Positions 43,293-55,439 of a DNA stretch of 64,000 nt are shown here, piece by piece. The stretch covers positions 9,114,001 through 9,178,000 of the forward strand of contig CP053148.1 in NCBI GenBank assembly GCA_014607495.2. Direction: 5' to 3'. The stretch is from Carposina sasakii (lineage: Eukaryota > Arthropoda > Insecta > Lepidoptera > Carposinidae). Made by a program: the position numbers and the translations under genes. Under the pieces are notes generated by a model. It worked only from the letters and a program-made list of their open reading frames with translations. It searched no databases and was not told the origin of the DNA. Numbering within the stretch: the stretch's first letter is position 1; every line of letters starts with the position of its first letter.

Positions 43293-46200
43293 CTGAAACA
43301 ATGTCAAAGTTATATTTATTTATACTACAACATACAAACATGAATGTTTGACATGCAGTAACGTTACGACTTTGTAAAGTTTATGGAAGTGGGGCGGGCG
43401 AGACATTGACTGTCCCTAACAACAATTAAAAGTTCAGTTCATGTTCGAATGGTCCGAACTGTACCTATACATTACCCGTGACTGTTCACCGTAGTCCACC
43501 GGTCTGCTGGCTGGGAGTGGTCTGATCATCATCTTGGTCTTGAATAACGGGTAATTTGGACCCTTAAATGAGATCCAGTAGATGGATTGACCTTGGTGTT
43601 CCTCCGCTGACGTGGAATACCGTCCGTTTAAATTACTGAAATACAGACACATAAAAGTTTTATATGAGATATTGATTTCGCGTAAAATAAGAAGCATACA
43701 GATCTACCTTTTGTCACACTCCTTGTACCACCAAGCGCCGCCGTGCTCGGTTGCGCACGCGCCATCTTTCCACTCGTCATTGTCGAGGTCAAGGGTCGAG
43801 AATTTTTGACCCGCATGATACACCAACGAGTCACCTATTACAAAATAATAATTAATTCCAAAGTTTTAATTTTATACTGCGATATCCGTAAACAAGAACT
43901 TTGGACAGACCTGCTGATAGAAATAGCAAATTAATACCAACCAGCAGTTCCGTAATAGGTTCCGAGCGTGCTTATTCTGAACCCCTCGTGTTCTGGTCCA
44001 ACTGTGAACACCGAGTAACCGGCGTAGGCTTCCTGCCCGTGCTGCGTCTCCATGTCTATCCTCAGCTCGTACAGCTTCTGGTTTGTGAGGAAGTTGAGCT
44101 TCTCCAGGCCAAGCCAGAACTCGCCGGCCAAGTTCCCGAAACCGTGCTTGTAGTCACTCCAGCCTTTGTAAAAGTCTTGGGACCCGTCGAAACGGTTTTG
44201 GAATACCTGTGAAAGAAAAATTTCTTTAAGACTAAACACACTGTGATTTGTACATGAGCAGCTAAATTCCCTTTGCGCTTGCAAAGAAAGCCCTTTGTAA
44301 AATTATATTTTTGCTAGTAATCACTAAACTTTAAATGGATACCATTTAAACATACCACGTATAATAATGGAGAAATTTGAAGATATAACTTATCCCTGAT
44401 GCACGTGTGCACTTTCCTTTTGGAATTTAATATTTTTTCTCATATAACTTCCATGTTTTCCATATAAAGACATATAAAGACAGCGATCTGTTACATTTTT
44501 ATTATATAAAAGGTGTAGATTAATTCACCACTCTATACAATATTCCCTTCGCTACACCATGGAGGATTGAGGAGTACCTACCTACCTAACCGCACTATAA
44601 TAAGCAGCACTATCAGCGGCAGTCAGCACGCCCAGCTTTATGCCAATCAGTCTTATTTAATTTAACGCACGAGCTAAAAGGTATGTTGATAATGAGACAC
44701 CCAATCCCAAAAGCCACGTTTATTGGTGACATACACGGACAAACAGAATGAAGGGTTCTTATAGGAGGATAGCTATGGCAGTGAACTTTATTGGAATAAA
44801 TAATATATGTGTTATGCTGTATGTTCTTTAGATAAATAAATAAATAAATCCCAGATCCAAAATGAAGGCCGTGATTACTGAGGAGATTAGCCCCGCATTA
44901 ATCACTCGTTCAAGGTCAAGCTTGACCTCACCATGTTCCCAGTGTCGTGTTCCGAAACTTTTTGCACGTGATATTTGTATATAGGTTAGATACATACAGC
45001 TCCTAAGTAAGTTAGGCAAGGATTACTTGAGATTTTTCCTACTAGTATTTATTGCGTCTCTTCTCTAATATGTATAAGTATCAGATATTCCCATGAAATG
45101 CTTTTCTTTCTCGAATAAAATATGCAATCAAATGGTTTTCTAACCTCCTTAAGTGTACTACCACTACCTACCTTCTCAAATAAGGAGATAACTTACCGTC
45201 CAGCCTCCTCCTGCAGTCGTGAGGTCACAAAGCACGTAGAATGGATCAATGTCGTCGGGTTTCACCTTGTATATTCCGGAAATGTTGAATCCTTGCATCT
45301 GGATTTCGTGGCAGTCGGTGGGGTAGCGCTCCGCACGGTCCACTCGTCCAGACCTATTGTATTGGCTTAATATGTAAATATGTAGGTGCGTACAAAACAC
45401 CTCGTTTTTTTATGAATGAATGTTCACACATTTCACAACACATTGACCTAGTCCCACACTAAGATCCCTAAGGTCTTGTGTCGTGGGTACTAAGCAACGG
45501 TATATAAATACATAGATAAGTATATAAACATCCATGACTCGGAAACAAACATCGATATTCATCACATCAATGTTTGCACCTACCGGGATTCGAACCCAGA
45601 ACCTATGGCGTCGCAGGCAGGGCCACTACCAACTACACCAATCGGCCGTTTTGGATATCATCAGTGAGAATTCAGTTAAACCAGACTCGATAAATGGATT
45701 ATGCCTCTTTTTTGACATTTCTTGAATGCTCGCCCGTACATATAATACTTACCTATTTAAGAGAGTATAGAGGTATAAGCTGGTATAAGTCACAGAACCT
45801 ATAAACTGATTTTGTTATTAATTCCCATAATCAATAAAATGTAGAGCTTTAGCTAGCATTCTAAATAGCACTTACTTGCAATCACATCTTCTTGTTTTCT
45901 GTTCGTGCATTGTTCTTCTAAATTCGTTGATTAAACTCATTGAGTCTATAGGGTTTGGATTTACCATGTCTAGATCATTTCTGAAAATATAACGATTAAT
46001 TAATAGTAGCTATACTTTTCAACTATTAGCGGCAACAATAAAACAGGAATCTTATTCCGTTATTATAAGCTTTTATTTAGTTTCACCTGTCCCGCCCGTT
46101 GTCTGTAACCAAATCTTGTAAGTTGAATTTGATCCACTTCCCGGTTTCCGGTTGAGCCGAAATTTTGCATGCATTTATTCGGATGACAATGCAATATTAT

Positions 46201-47166
46201 TATGACAAAGAGCTGATCTGATGATGGAGCTGGAAGGTGGCCATAGGAACTCCGTAATTAAACGACGCAAACCCATCGAGTTTGGACTCGTTTGATTCGA
46301 TCGGTTCATTTTATTAACAAATTGTTAAAGCTTGTTCCTAAAAAGGTTTTTTAAATTGAAGCGTGTTTTATGCGACAATATAATAAAGAGGTACATACTT
46401 GGAATAAACTCTTGCATATTGTCGATTTTTAACTTCCGATATGATCGTAAGTATTGACTCGACGCCTGATACAACTGATTTTATTTGATTCTCCAAATAA
46501 GACATCCGGCTGTCCATCGACGAGTCGTTCTGGTATTCAATAGTGTCTTGAACTGAAGCAAGAAAATAACAACATTTATAGTTTGAGTGCTGATTTTAGA
46601 GTTTGGAAAGTTGGCACTTTTAACAAAATAACATAAAATAACTCTAAAAGTATATTCGCATGCAATATAAAAACATAGGTAATAAAACCTCCAGGTTTGG
46701 CCCGCGGCGTCTTTCCTATTGAAAACTTTAATTGAGATATTTCACTTTTGATTGACTCTAACAAAGGCTCTAATCTATCAGAATCAGCTTGATTCTTTAT
46801 GAGTTTCATAATTTCTATTAATTGCTTCATAATATTATTCGTCTTCTCGTGAACTTCTATATCCAGTCGATTCAATCGAAAGTCGATGCTGTCGACTTTC
46901 TTGAGATACTTCTCGCTGGAGGTGATGGACTCCATCAGCTTGTCGACGACGGCTTCGTTGTCCATCATGCCGACGGATTGCGCCACTCGCGTGATGTTCT
47001 CCCGCTTCTTGGACGCGAGCATGGCGTCCGTGAGTTCGTTCTCGTACTCCTTTTTCCACAGGGATTTATCCGCGTAGTCATTTTTCCGCCTCGAGCGTTT
47101 TTCCCGGTCGAGTTGGCAGGAGACGGCCGCCAGTGCCGCCAGGAGCAGAGCTAGGGGTACTTGCAT
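43152..47166 (-). CDS. secreted fibrinogen-related protein (FReD)
   Basis: Eight exons join into 528 residues. A signal peptide (MQVPLALLLAALAAVSC) is followed by a basic patch with REKR, a furin-type site, a helical charged region of about 200 residues likely to form coiled coils, then a fibrinogen C-terminal domain: PTDCHEI, SGIYKV, VLCDLTTAGGGWT, FQNRFDGSQDFYKGW, EFWLGLEKLNFLT, YAGYSVFTVG, DSLVYHAGQKFSTLDLDND (calcium site D-x-D-N-D), GGAWWYKECDK and NLNGRY. The four expected cysteines are present. Family members bind sugars in innate immunity or, as with Drosophila Scabrous, modulate signalling. The long coiled-coil N-terminus makes a Scabrous-like role possible, but this cannot be decided here. 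All splice phases agree. Two alternative 3' ends exist (see the exon entries). Confidence 0.9.
43315..43320 (-). promoter_or_regulatory. poly(A) signal for the read-through 3' end
   Basis: AATAAA on the minus strand about 115 nt after the read-through stop (43434), inside the intron before exon 8. Confidence 0.4.
43476..43635 (-). CDS. FReD gene exon 7, end of domain
   Basis: Acceptor atttcag. Contains NLNGRYSTSAEEHQGQSIYW and KTKMMIRPLPASRP. If the donor gtaatg after GEQSR is used the exon joins exon 8 in phase 0. If it is not used, the frame reads on to a stop at 43434-43436. Confidence 0.85.
43708..43834 (-). CDS. FReD gene exon 6, calcium site
   Basis: Acceptor taatag, donor gtagat, phase 1 to 2. 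GDSLVYHAGQKFSTLDLDND then GACATEHGGAWWYKECDK: the calcium-binding loop and second disulfide of the domain. Confidence 0.92.
43942..44206 (-). CDS. FReD gene exon 5, domain core
   Basis: Acceptor tttcacag, donor gttggt, phase 0 to 1. It contains FQNRFDGSQDFYKGWSDYKH, FWLGLEKLNFLT and YAGYSVFTVGPEHEGFRIST. Confidence 0.92.
44431..44510 (-). mobile_element. Helitron 5' fragment in FReD intron
   Basis: tttttctcatataacttcca and cagcgatctgttacattttt are shared with the minus-strand Helitron fragment at 19500-19731. Confidence 0.5.
44511..45196. other. FReD intron, no feature recognised
   Basis: AT-rich intron between exons 5 and 4. Confidence 0.4.
45197..45353 (-). CDS. FReD gene exon 4, start of fibrinogen domain
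   Basis: Acceptor acaatag, donor gtaagt, phase 2 to 0. It contains YPTDCHEIQMQGFNISGIYK and FYVLCDLTTAGGGWT, the canonical entry of the domain with its first two cysteines. Confidence 0.9.
45422..45650 (-). mobile_element. tRNA-derived SINE, copy 1
   Basis: On the minus strand the head reads ggccgattggtgtagttggt (A box) and ggttctgggttcgaatccc (B box), followed by a non-tRNA body ending gggatcttagtgtgggacta. Strongly similar to 48324-48551. Lies in an intron of the FReD gene. Confidence 0.8.
45876..45980 (-). CDS. FReD gene exon 3, linker
   Basis: Acceptor ttttcag, donor gtaagt, phase 2 to 2. It encodes KNDLDMVNPNPIDSMSLINE and ends EQKTRRCDC; the KTRR lies just before the fibrinogen domain and is a second possible dibasic cleavage site. 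Confidence 0.78.
46399..46552 (-). CDS. FReD gene exon 2, coiled coil
   Basis: Acceptor gcttcag, donor gtatgt, phase 1 to 2. It encodes VQDTIEYQNDSSMDSRMSYL then ENQIKSVVSGVESILTIISE, a heptad-like pattern. Confidence 0.78.
46689..47166 (-). CDS. FReD gene exon 1, signal peptide and coiled coil
   Basis: ATG at 47166. The signal peptide ends about residue 17, REKRS follows at about 21-25, then amphipathic helix to AKPG. The donor gtttta is weak but gives the phase 1 that exon 2 needs. Reading on gives only a short non-coding extension. Confidence 0.85.
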
Positions 47167-47236
47167 AGCGAGGTGCGATCGGCACGTGGGCCGGGAGGAA
47201 ACTGCTGCAACGTTCTGTGCACCTCGGTGAAAGCCT

Positions 47237-48320
47237 GTTTACAAACTAACATGTGACTAACAAGCACAAACACCGATCCTCGAATTCTTCTGCAGTGACA
47301 CTGCGCCTCATAGAATTTGCATAAACCCATCTCGGCGATGTTTACAATTTGTTCAAACTATTTGGTCAATATTTACAATTTAACGTTGATATAATCCTTA
47401 ATAGGTACGTTGTAGGTAAGTACTGTATAAGCGTTGTAATATTTACTACTAACGCGAGTTTGTATAGTAATCATAAGGATAGGATACTCGTTTAGTATGC
47501 ACCTTACGTATACTCGTAGTATGAATACAACACAAAATACTTAATTATCATGGTAGGCTATGATTTCATGTTATTAAAATTTTAGGTAGTCTGGTATTAT
47601 GTAAGATGCCAGTAGGTAGGTAGGTAATTAGGTATTCTATGAATAATAGGTACCTACTACCAACCTTCGTGCAAATTGTTACAGTTTACAGTCAGCACCA
47701 CATCATACATATGAATATATAGCGTACCTTATAATATTAATTATTATTATTATATAAAGTCAATTGATTAAAGGCTATATTTTATAAAAGTAGCTATTAT
47801 GACTCCTGCAATATTGTTCTGGGAGGTTGCGATGGTTGTATAAATAGCAGGGTAGAAACTAAATGGTGTCACTTTAATCTTGACTGTTGAGTTTGTAAGA
47901 CGTTACTCTGCTCGATCTCTGTTCTATTTAAAAACATTGCAACGATATAATCTATTTACGGCGAATCGGGTTTCTTGCTGCTTCTTTCCCCGAATGTTAT
48001 ATCGCCTGAAGCAGCTTTAACTGTATAAGAGATAAATAAATAGTTCTACATAGCAACTGCGATGTTTGACTCCGCATCCTGAATATACTGCTGCGCCAAC
48101 GAGTAATCATCGGTGACAAAATACAATATCGGGTGAAAAATATCTATTCATTTTAGGCCAACTTTTTAAAATTGATATCTAGGTAATTAAATTCTAGTAA
48201 TTTAAAGCGTACCAAATCACAGAGCGCCTCGTCGCCCGTCGTCATCGATAAGCCATACATTTTAAATTTTCACATAATGTAGGTACATACGAAGAACAAA
48301 ATTAAAGTATAATATTTTTA
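47237..48320. other. upstream region of FReD gene, unassigned
   Basis: Should contain the minus-strand promoter just above 47166; I could not choose a TATA or initiator. No ORF. Confidence 0.4.
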
Positions 48321-48323
48321 ATA

Positions 48324-48551
48324 TTCACACACTACACAACACATTAACCTAGTCCCACAGTAAGATCCCTAAGGTCTTGTGTCGTGGGTACTAAGCAACG
48401 GTATATAAATACAAGATAAGTATAGAAACATCCATAACTCGGAAACAAACATTGATATTCATCATATCAATGTTTGCACCTAACGGGATTCGAACCCAGG
48501 ACCTATGGCGTCGCAGGCAGGGTCACTACCTACTAGACCAGTCGGTCGTCA
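48324..48551 (-). mobile_element. tRNA-derived SINE, copy 2
   Basis: Same family and orientation as 45422-45650: B box gttcgaatccc, cgccataggtcctggg, body ending in tgtgggactaggtt-type sequence. Confidence 0.8.
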
Positions 48552-48716
48552 AGTACTTAAGTGCATATTTTTAGGGGGTACCCATAAACAAACGTAGTTT
48601 GTTGCTGTTTTGTATAGACATGGTACAAAACCTTTCGTACGCAAGTCTAACTAACTCGCAGTAGGCCGGTAATTAATCTTCAATTGTTTCTATTAATGAC
48701 CAAAAAATAATTTAAA

Positions 48717-49913
48717 CTAGTGGCCCGCCCTCGCATCGCTTCGGTACATATTCTCTAAAATGTGAAATTCCCGTTTGTCCCTTTCCCGTGGGAATTTCGG
48801 GAAATATGTTCTCAGTGCTTCCTTACACCCCTACCGAAAACACCTGTCATATTTCATCACTATGTGTCAAGTGATTTTCGTAAAAATTGGAAATTCCCGT
48901 TTGTCCCGTTCCCGTGGGAATTTTGGGATATCCGTTCTTAGTGCTTCCTCGCACTCGCTGACGAATATACATGCTCGATTTCTGATATATGTAGCGGTTT
49001 TTGTAAAAAAATGGAATTCCTGTTAGGTGGAAATTTCGAGAAATACGTTTTCAGTGCCTCCACACTCCCTACCAAATTTTATCATATAATTTATATACCA
49101 TTGTGTCAAATGGTTTTTGTTTAATTGGGAATTCCCGTTTGTCCAGTTCCCGTGAGAATTACGGGAAATCCATTCTTTGTGCTCCCTAGCAGCCCCTAAT
49201 GAACAATCTTCTATTTCAGCTTCATATGAATAGGTTTTCGTAATAATTTAGGATTTCCGTTTGTCCCTTTCCCGTGGGAATTTCGGATAATCCGTTCTTA
49301 ATGCTGTCTTACACCCCTTAACGAACATACACAGCAAATTTTATCTTATTTGGCGGGGAAAAGCTGGAAGAAAGTGGGTGTAATTTACTTGTGAAATTTA
49401 AAATTTATTTGTATGTGTCCGGTTCTTCGTGGGCTCATGTAGTTATGTTGTTTTCGCAATTCTTTTTGATTTTGACTAATTTCACACTTGTTTTTGAGGA
49501 TTTTCCCGACGTTTCCGTTCATCATCATTATCATCATAAATTCAAAAATCATCAGTAAGCACTAAATACAATGGCTGTATGGATGCTGTATTCCTCCTTC
49601 GTGCCCTTTTTTGGGATAAAACGAACAAAAAAATTATGTGTCATGTTGTGTCACGTCATCTGCACAGAATAATAAATCCCCCAGAACCCGTAATCACGCA
49701 AACTTTTGTAGCAACTTTTAGTAAGTAAAATTTTTACAGCTGTATCTAAAAAACTGATAGATAATATTTATCGATTTGGCAACAATCGGCGGGTAAGAAG
49801 AGCGGAAGATGCGGGATTTTTACACGTTTTTGCTTCGCTACCCGGAATACATCTGTCATTGAAGACTCCTTCTGGGGACTTGTTATTCTATGGTGTATGT
49901 CAAACATACAGGT
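48717..49913 (-). mobile_element. non-autonomous Helitron, 5'-truncated
   Basis: The minus-strand 3' end ...gggcgggccactag lies at 48717, followed inward by about five cccgtgggaatttcggg units (48768-49290) and then body matching 11466-11870 in reverse complement. The Helitron 5' end is missing at about 49913, where a different repeat begins. Confidence 0.75.
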
Positions 49914-50250
49914 GATTTTTGGTTGTCAACGTTTCTGAAAACTACGGAATCTCCTCATCATCACGATCATTTTTCTCCATGGAAGCATACCTGGGAAGTG
50001 TCTGGTTTCCAAAATATTAGGGTCCAAATTTGAGTAAATAAACTACGTTTTTCTGCATAAATGCACATTAACGCATGTAGCCAGATTTTTTTATGAGAAA
50101 TAATTAATATCTGTCTATGAAAAAACTGACATAAAGTTTTCGTCTTGCTGCTGTCTAAAAACTTAGACTCGTATGCGAGAATGCTTGTTACGCAACTTTG
50201 AATCGATATAGATCCTAAATGGTCAGTCGGATCGAAAAATGTTGAGAGTC
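49905..50250. repeat. two adjoining repeat fragments
   Basis: 49905-50130 is the inverse of 26095-26326; 50128-50250 matches 8860-8990. Confidence 0.6.
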
Positions 50251-51130
50251 GATAATGATTTTTATATATAACGCTCAGTACCTAAAGGCATAGATGTGGT
50301 GAATATGGGATGGGACCAATTTGGAAGCATACCATGACCAACTATAAAAAAAATGAAAACGGTTCATAAATGGCGGAGTTCTGAGGTAACACATAAAAAA
50401 CATATAGACGAATTGATAACCTCTTTTTTGAAGTTGGTTAAAAAGAGCAGTATTCCGTCATTTTTGTTTTTACCCCCACTCCGTAGAGTTTGTTTAAAAA
50501 TTATAAGTATATGTATTTTGTAGCTAGTTAAATTCCCTACAAATTTTATTCTTATACTTGTTTTCCTAGCGTTGTATAGTTCCAAGTCGGACTAATTTAG
50601 AAAAAAATCGACGATTCTTATTTTTGAAAAGTGAATATATCCGTAATTATTTGCCCTAGAGATAAAATTTAAACAGTACCTAAATTAAAAAAAATTACAT
50701 AACCTACCTATCTAAGATATGTTCATAGCTCTTTTCTAGCTAAAATCCTAAAATGTACCTACTTGAACGAAATTATAATATTATTATATATTCTCTTATT
50801 TTTTGCTTAAAGCAAAAAACTGCCGGTTTTTTTAATATGGCGGCGGGCGGGGCCGGTGGATTGTGTATTTTAAATACTCACTACCCATCCTATACAACAT
50901 ACAAAAAAAAATTCAGAACTATCGGACCGTATGTAAGATGTAAGGTAAAACTCTCTATTCACTGGTCTATAGTACATACATGTTGGAAACATAGAGCCAT
51001 GCCATTGCATTGTTCACATAGTCAATGTCTAATCCAGTCACCGCATTAGCTAGCAAACTAAACTAGTTATGATTATTATTGTTATTTTACAAATAAATTT
51101 CTAAAAGACTAGTAAGTAGGATACCCTCCC
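50251..51130. other. intergenic, no feature recognised
   Basis: Short ORFs only; a patch ggcggcgggcggggccggtgg at 50840-50860 is GC-rich but not coding. Confidence 0.4.
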
Positions 51131-51155
51131 GACCCGTCCACCCACTGGACATTCC

Positions 51156-51958
51156 CACTGGTGGGTGGACGGGTAATCGTGAATTCAATTCAATTTATTC
51201 ATTTGTAATACACATGTTATAAAGTTGTTGAGTACATAATTATGTCAATATAGTGCACTGTGATTTGCCATTTAGCGTACAAATTTATACATAGAGCATT
51301 TACATAAAAATAAAATAACAATCACATTTAAATAGAACATTCAATTACATTACATATAAAGAAACATTATTAGCACATGTCGTTGAAACTCCATTATTTA
51401 TACTTAGGCATTATTATATTATTTGTCAAATAATTCAGTCAGTGCACTGTTCTAACCACTAGGCCAATTACTCATTAGAGACGATGTCGAAATAGGGAGT
51501 CATGTACAGTGTTTTGGTTCTTTTTTTAAATATGCTGAGTTCGTTAAAGATGACTCGTGGTCTATGTGTTGTACCTACCACTGATTCACATCATAGTTTT
51601 TATTTAAAATATTGGTTAAATACTTATTTACAATAAATTCATTATCACTGTATAGTTTGTGGCAATGATTTTGTTAAGAGGTTCTATGTTATGTTAATTT
51701 ATCTCACTTTTTGGTCTGTTATAGCACTGTTGTGGTTGTTGCACTTACTTTCCGTTAAACTTATTTTATTGTTAATATTTTTATGGGATAACACTATATG
51801 TTGTAAGTTGTGCCCTTGTCTTCAGTTGTCACACAATTGTTTCACAAAATTTTCACTTTAATCGTTTTAATTAATTAAAATTTACGGACCTGATCTTTAC
51901 GTTATTATGACTAGCGCCATCTCTACGACAGTGAATTACCCGTCCACCCACCAGCTAG
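51156..51958. mobile_element. TIR element of about 0.8 kb
   Basis: ctggtgggtggacgggtaat on the left and its exact inverse on the right. An extra copy of acccgtccacccact sits just outside the left end. The interior starts with a LINE-like tail (ttcaattcaatttattc). Confidence 0.68.
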
Positions 51959-52494
51959 TGTTGTGAAGGTTCACCTATTATAATTTATAGGTATACGAGT
52001 AGATAGCCTTATTAACCTTCGAGGAAAAACATATCCTTTGCTTGGGGTAAGTACATACCTACTTATAGAATAATGTCTATTTCGGATTGATGAAATGGAC
52101 TCGGGTGTCATACCTACCCTGTAGGAAGTAATCTAAATGATCCTGCAACATAGTATAAGCATAGATTCCAATCTACTACCATGTTTGGTTGTAGTCCAAG
52201 TCGGAGCGAACACATTACACAACACTCAGTGCCGAGTACTTTACCTAGCTATGTAGGTTCATCACTTTTCAAGACAACGGTGAATAAATCTAAATCTACC
52301 TACTCAGTGTAGATTATGGAGCCATCAAATTGTTTTCGTCGACCTAGAGACTAAGGTTTCGGGTATTTCCACTTAGTCTCATATAACCGCCCCAGTCGTC
52401 GGGCGGGCAGAGTTGAATACCTATGTCTACTTATTCTACTATAGTTATATAGTTTTTCCGAGAATAGAGTTGCCCAAAACAGGAATCTACCAAT
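51959..52494. other. intergenic, no feature recognised
   Basis: No ORF or repeat supported. Confidence 0.4.
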
Positions 52495-52497
52495 TAC

Positions 52498-52868
52498 TAC
52501 TATAACCCGCGCAGATAAAGAATTGATCTATAAATGGCGTCCACTCGCATGCTATCTCGCTTACATCTATCGCGCGCCTATGGTCACACGTCACACAATT
52601 ACGCACTGCAAAAAAAAATTGTCTGGTTTCGCTTTGACTAATCTCATTACTGATGAACGTCTGAAAGCCCATTTTTTATGTTTATTGCAGATTTTCAATC
52701 GGCAATTACTTTAAGAAGTTTTCCAGCGTAATTTTTTGCTAAAACGTGCTTGTTACAGTACAGTGCTTTTTATATAATGTGACATTTAGTAATGGTTTTG
52801 CCAACCATACCTTCCGTCACCGCCGCCATTTTCAGATCAATTCTTTCTTTATCTGCGCGGGTTATACT
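52498..52868. repeat. MITE with tataacccgcgcagataaag ends
   Basis: The left end tataacccgcgcagataaag...ttgatct...aaatggcg is inverted at the right (cgccatttt...agatcaatt...ctttatctgcgcgggttata). Flanked by ctac on both sides. Confidence 0.72.
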
Positions 52869-53840
52869 ACTTGATATTTTATATTAAATGAAACAGCATA
52901 GTAAATAGCGGTGATCGACCGGTTGGCTACTCCTGCACATGTAGCATGACCTGCGAAACACGATATGATAAACCGATTTATCGACATTTAGGCTGTCAAA
53001 ATACGATAAGTATAGCCGCCATGTTGAATTTTGTATAGAGACGATACGATATCGTATGATACGATATCCACGATGCGTGGTCATGCTAGGGGGGCTGCCC
53101 TAATCTCATCAAACGCGCACAAGCCGCCTTGAGTCAAACAAATCAATCGATGACATTACAAGCCACACCATCCTTATTGGAAATTTCGTGCTAACTCAAA
53201 AACTTTTCATGGTTGATCGATCATTGGTCAAGTGATTTTAAGTATGCAACTTATAATCTTTACAATACAAAGGAGGGGCAGGGTATGTTCGTGGATAAGG
53301 AAAGCCGGTGCGTGATCGATGTTAGCTAATGGTTTATAAATAACGTCACAATATTTAATTATGATGTTTATATTTAATAAGTATGTATGTTAATATTACA
53401 AAAGTTTTCACATAACATACCTACTGAAATCATTATTAATATAATATAAAATACATAGTAGGTACTTAGGTTGGTATAGATAATATGAAACAGTTTTGAT
53501 GACTTACGGCCAATTTCAAATCAAATCAAATGAGTTTATTTGTGGATCATAGGTTCGGAACAGATATGTTATAGGTACATAAAAAAGGTACCTCATGTCC
53601 CGCCCTAAAGACTTTCTATGTCCCGCCCTAAAGGATACCAAATATATATTAAATTCAATACATACGAGAGATCAAAAAGAATCTCGGATTTTTTCATTCC
53701 TAATTTGAAATTTCGTATGAAAACAATTGAATATTAAATCTGAGATATGCAAAAAAATTCTGAAGATCAGTTTTAGAAATTGGCTGTTAGTGATTTAGTG
53801 ACTAAGTATTTTTTTACAAAAATCGAGGCGTTAATGTTCA
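52869..53840. other. intergenic, minor repeats
   Basis: Includes a direct doublet catgtcccgccctaaag / tatgtcccgccctaaag at 53590-53636; otherwise unassigned. Confidence 0.4.
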
Positions 53841-53894
53841 GGCTTGTTTCACTTCACAGCTATACGAGTGAGCACAGGCCCCCAGCCCCTGAAA

Positions 53895-54073
53895 CAGCTA
53901 TCTTTTTCGACAGTTCATAGTGATGACCACTTGATGAAACTTAACAAATGGAAGTGGATTGTCCTCAGGGATTGTCAGAAGATTATTTGCCAACACACGC
54001 ATACTCGTACATGTCACTTACAGTTTATTAAGTTTCAATGAGTGATGATCACTTTGAACTGTCAAAAAAGATA
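53895..54073. repeat. foldback repeat
   Basis: tatctttttcgacagttcat and atgaactgtcaaaaaagata-type arms, continuing with tgatgaaactt / aagtttcaatga. Confidence 0.6.
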
Positions 54074-54171
54074 ACCGTTCGGCCTGTAGAGCGAGCGCAC
54101 ATATGTGGAGGTAGAACATTGTAGGTATCACAGGCTCCCGGAGCGAAACCCGAGAGCTATAGAGCGAGTTT

Positions 54172-54420
54172 TCACTTAGAACTCGTTCGCGTTAACGTAT
54201 AGCAACCAACCAATCCCATTATGGCGTATGTAATAAAAGAACAACGGCCACTGCGTGATAAATGATCAGAGCTGAGGGCTTTAGTGTTTAGTGCGAATTT
54301 TGTGTCGTCACATAGTGGCGTTGTTCTTACTTTTATTAGGTACATGACGCCTTAATGTGATTGGGTGGCTGCTTTACGTTAACGTAAACGAGTTCGAAGT
54401 GAAATCAAACTCACACTAAG
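54172..54420. repeat. TIR repeat (related half at 36622-36775)
   Basis: actcgttcgcgttaacgta and the inverse of tacgttaacgtaaacgagt pair; gaacaacg / cgttgttc pair internally. Confidence 0.6.
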
Positions 54421-55439
54421 CTCTCCGTACGGGACCAACCGCTTTGCTGTGAAACGAAGTTACACATGTGCGCTCACATAAGTAGTTCTGAAACCAGCCT
54501 AGGCTTCTGCAATGCTTTTAACAGTTAGCATTTAATATTCTATATAATACGTATATTAGAGGCAGAGTAGCCTTCAGTGTAGAGCAGTGACGTGTTTATA
54601 GGTAGACGCGGGGTTTCATAATGAAATCTTTATAAAAAGTGGCACTAGTAAATCTATATAAACGTAATAACTGCATTAGATTAGATTTTTAAACTTGAAT
54701 CTTATGCAATTACCATAAGACTCGACTTTGCTTGTATCAATTTATGACAATAGATGCTCAGCCATATAATTGAGCAGCTATTTGTCGTGCCATTTTTTGA
54801 GCGCTGTCACTGCATCTAGTTATAATTTCATCTAAGGTGTAGAGAGAAAGTAGCATCAATATTCAGGACGTCGTCGTACATTACCTACCTACAAGCTAGT
54901 AATTAATTGAGTCTGTACAACGAAAAAAAAGAGACTATTTGACATGGATAATGATTTGTAAAATCTATAAAATAAGAATACATAGAATAACTCCCGTTCT
55001 CGATTTCGGAAATAACACTGTGTATGCAGTTACACAGTACAATCATAGGTACATATACTCGTACCTACATACTACACACATTTTTTCCGTCGTAAAATTA
55101 CCTACATATTTGGTTAGACGCACTGTACATAAACATTTTCTTTCGCCGTCCCCTTTAGGAAGGCACAGTTAATAGTGTTGTATGGACGGTAAAAAAACGT
55201 GTACAGTACAGTAAAGTTAAGGAGGTAACAGTAAAGTTACCTCCTTATACGGAGATATCTACCTACATTACGAGATATATAAAATTGAAGTGTCTAATCT
55301 AAAAATAACAGATTTTTACTAAATGCATATGTATAGGTATGTACCTATACCTACACAGTACATGATAAAATAATATGTAAGTATAATAAAAAAATCCTGT
55401 CTGACGGTAATGAGGGATTTTCTGACAACTAAAAGTATA
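54421..55439. other. intergenic, no feature recognised
   Basis: AT-rich; short ORFs only. A small inverted pair gtaaagttaaggaggtaac / gttacctcctta occurs at 55212-55247. Confidence 0.4.

Noticed and set aside
46822..47154. Plus-strand ORFs of 63-110 codons
   Set aside because: Complement of FReD exon 1, which has a clear signal peptide on the minus strand.
50820..50870. GC-rich patch as a CpG-type promoter
   Set aside because: Too short, with no ORF or transcript signal; resembles repeat ends.
50753..51049. 98-codon plus-strand ORF
   Set aside because: No domain, low-complexity start and no splice or codon support; probably chance.
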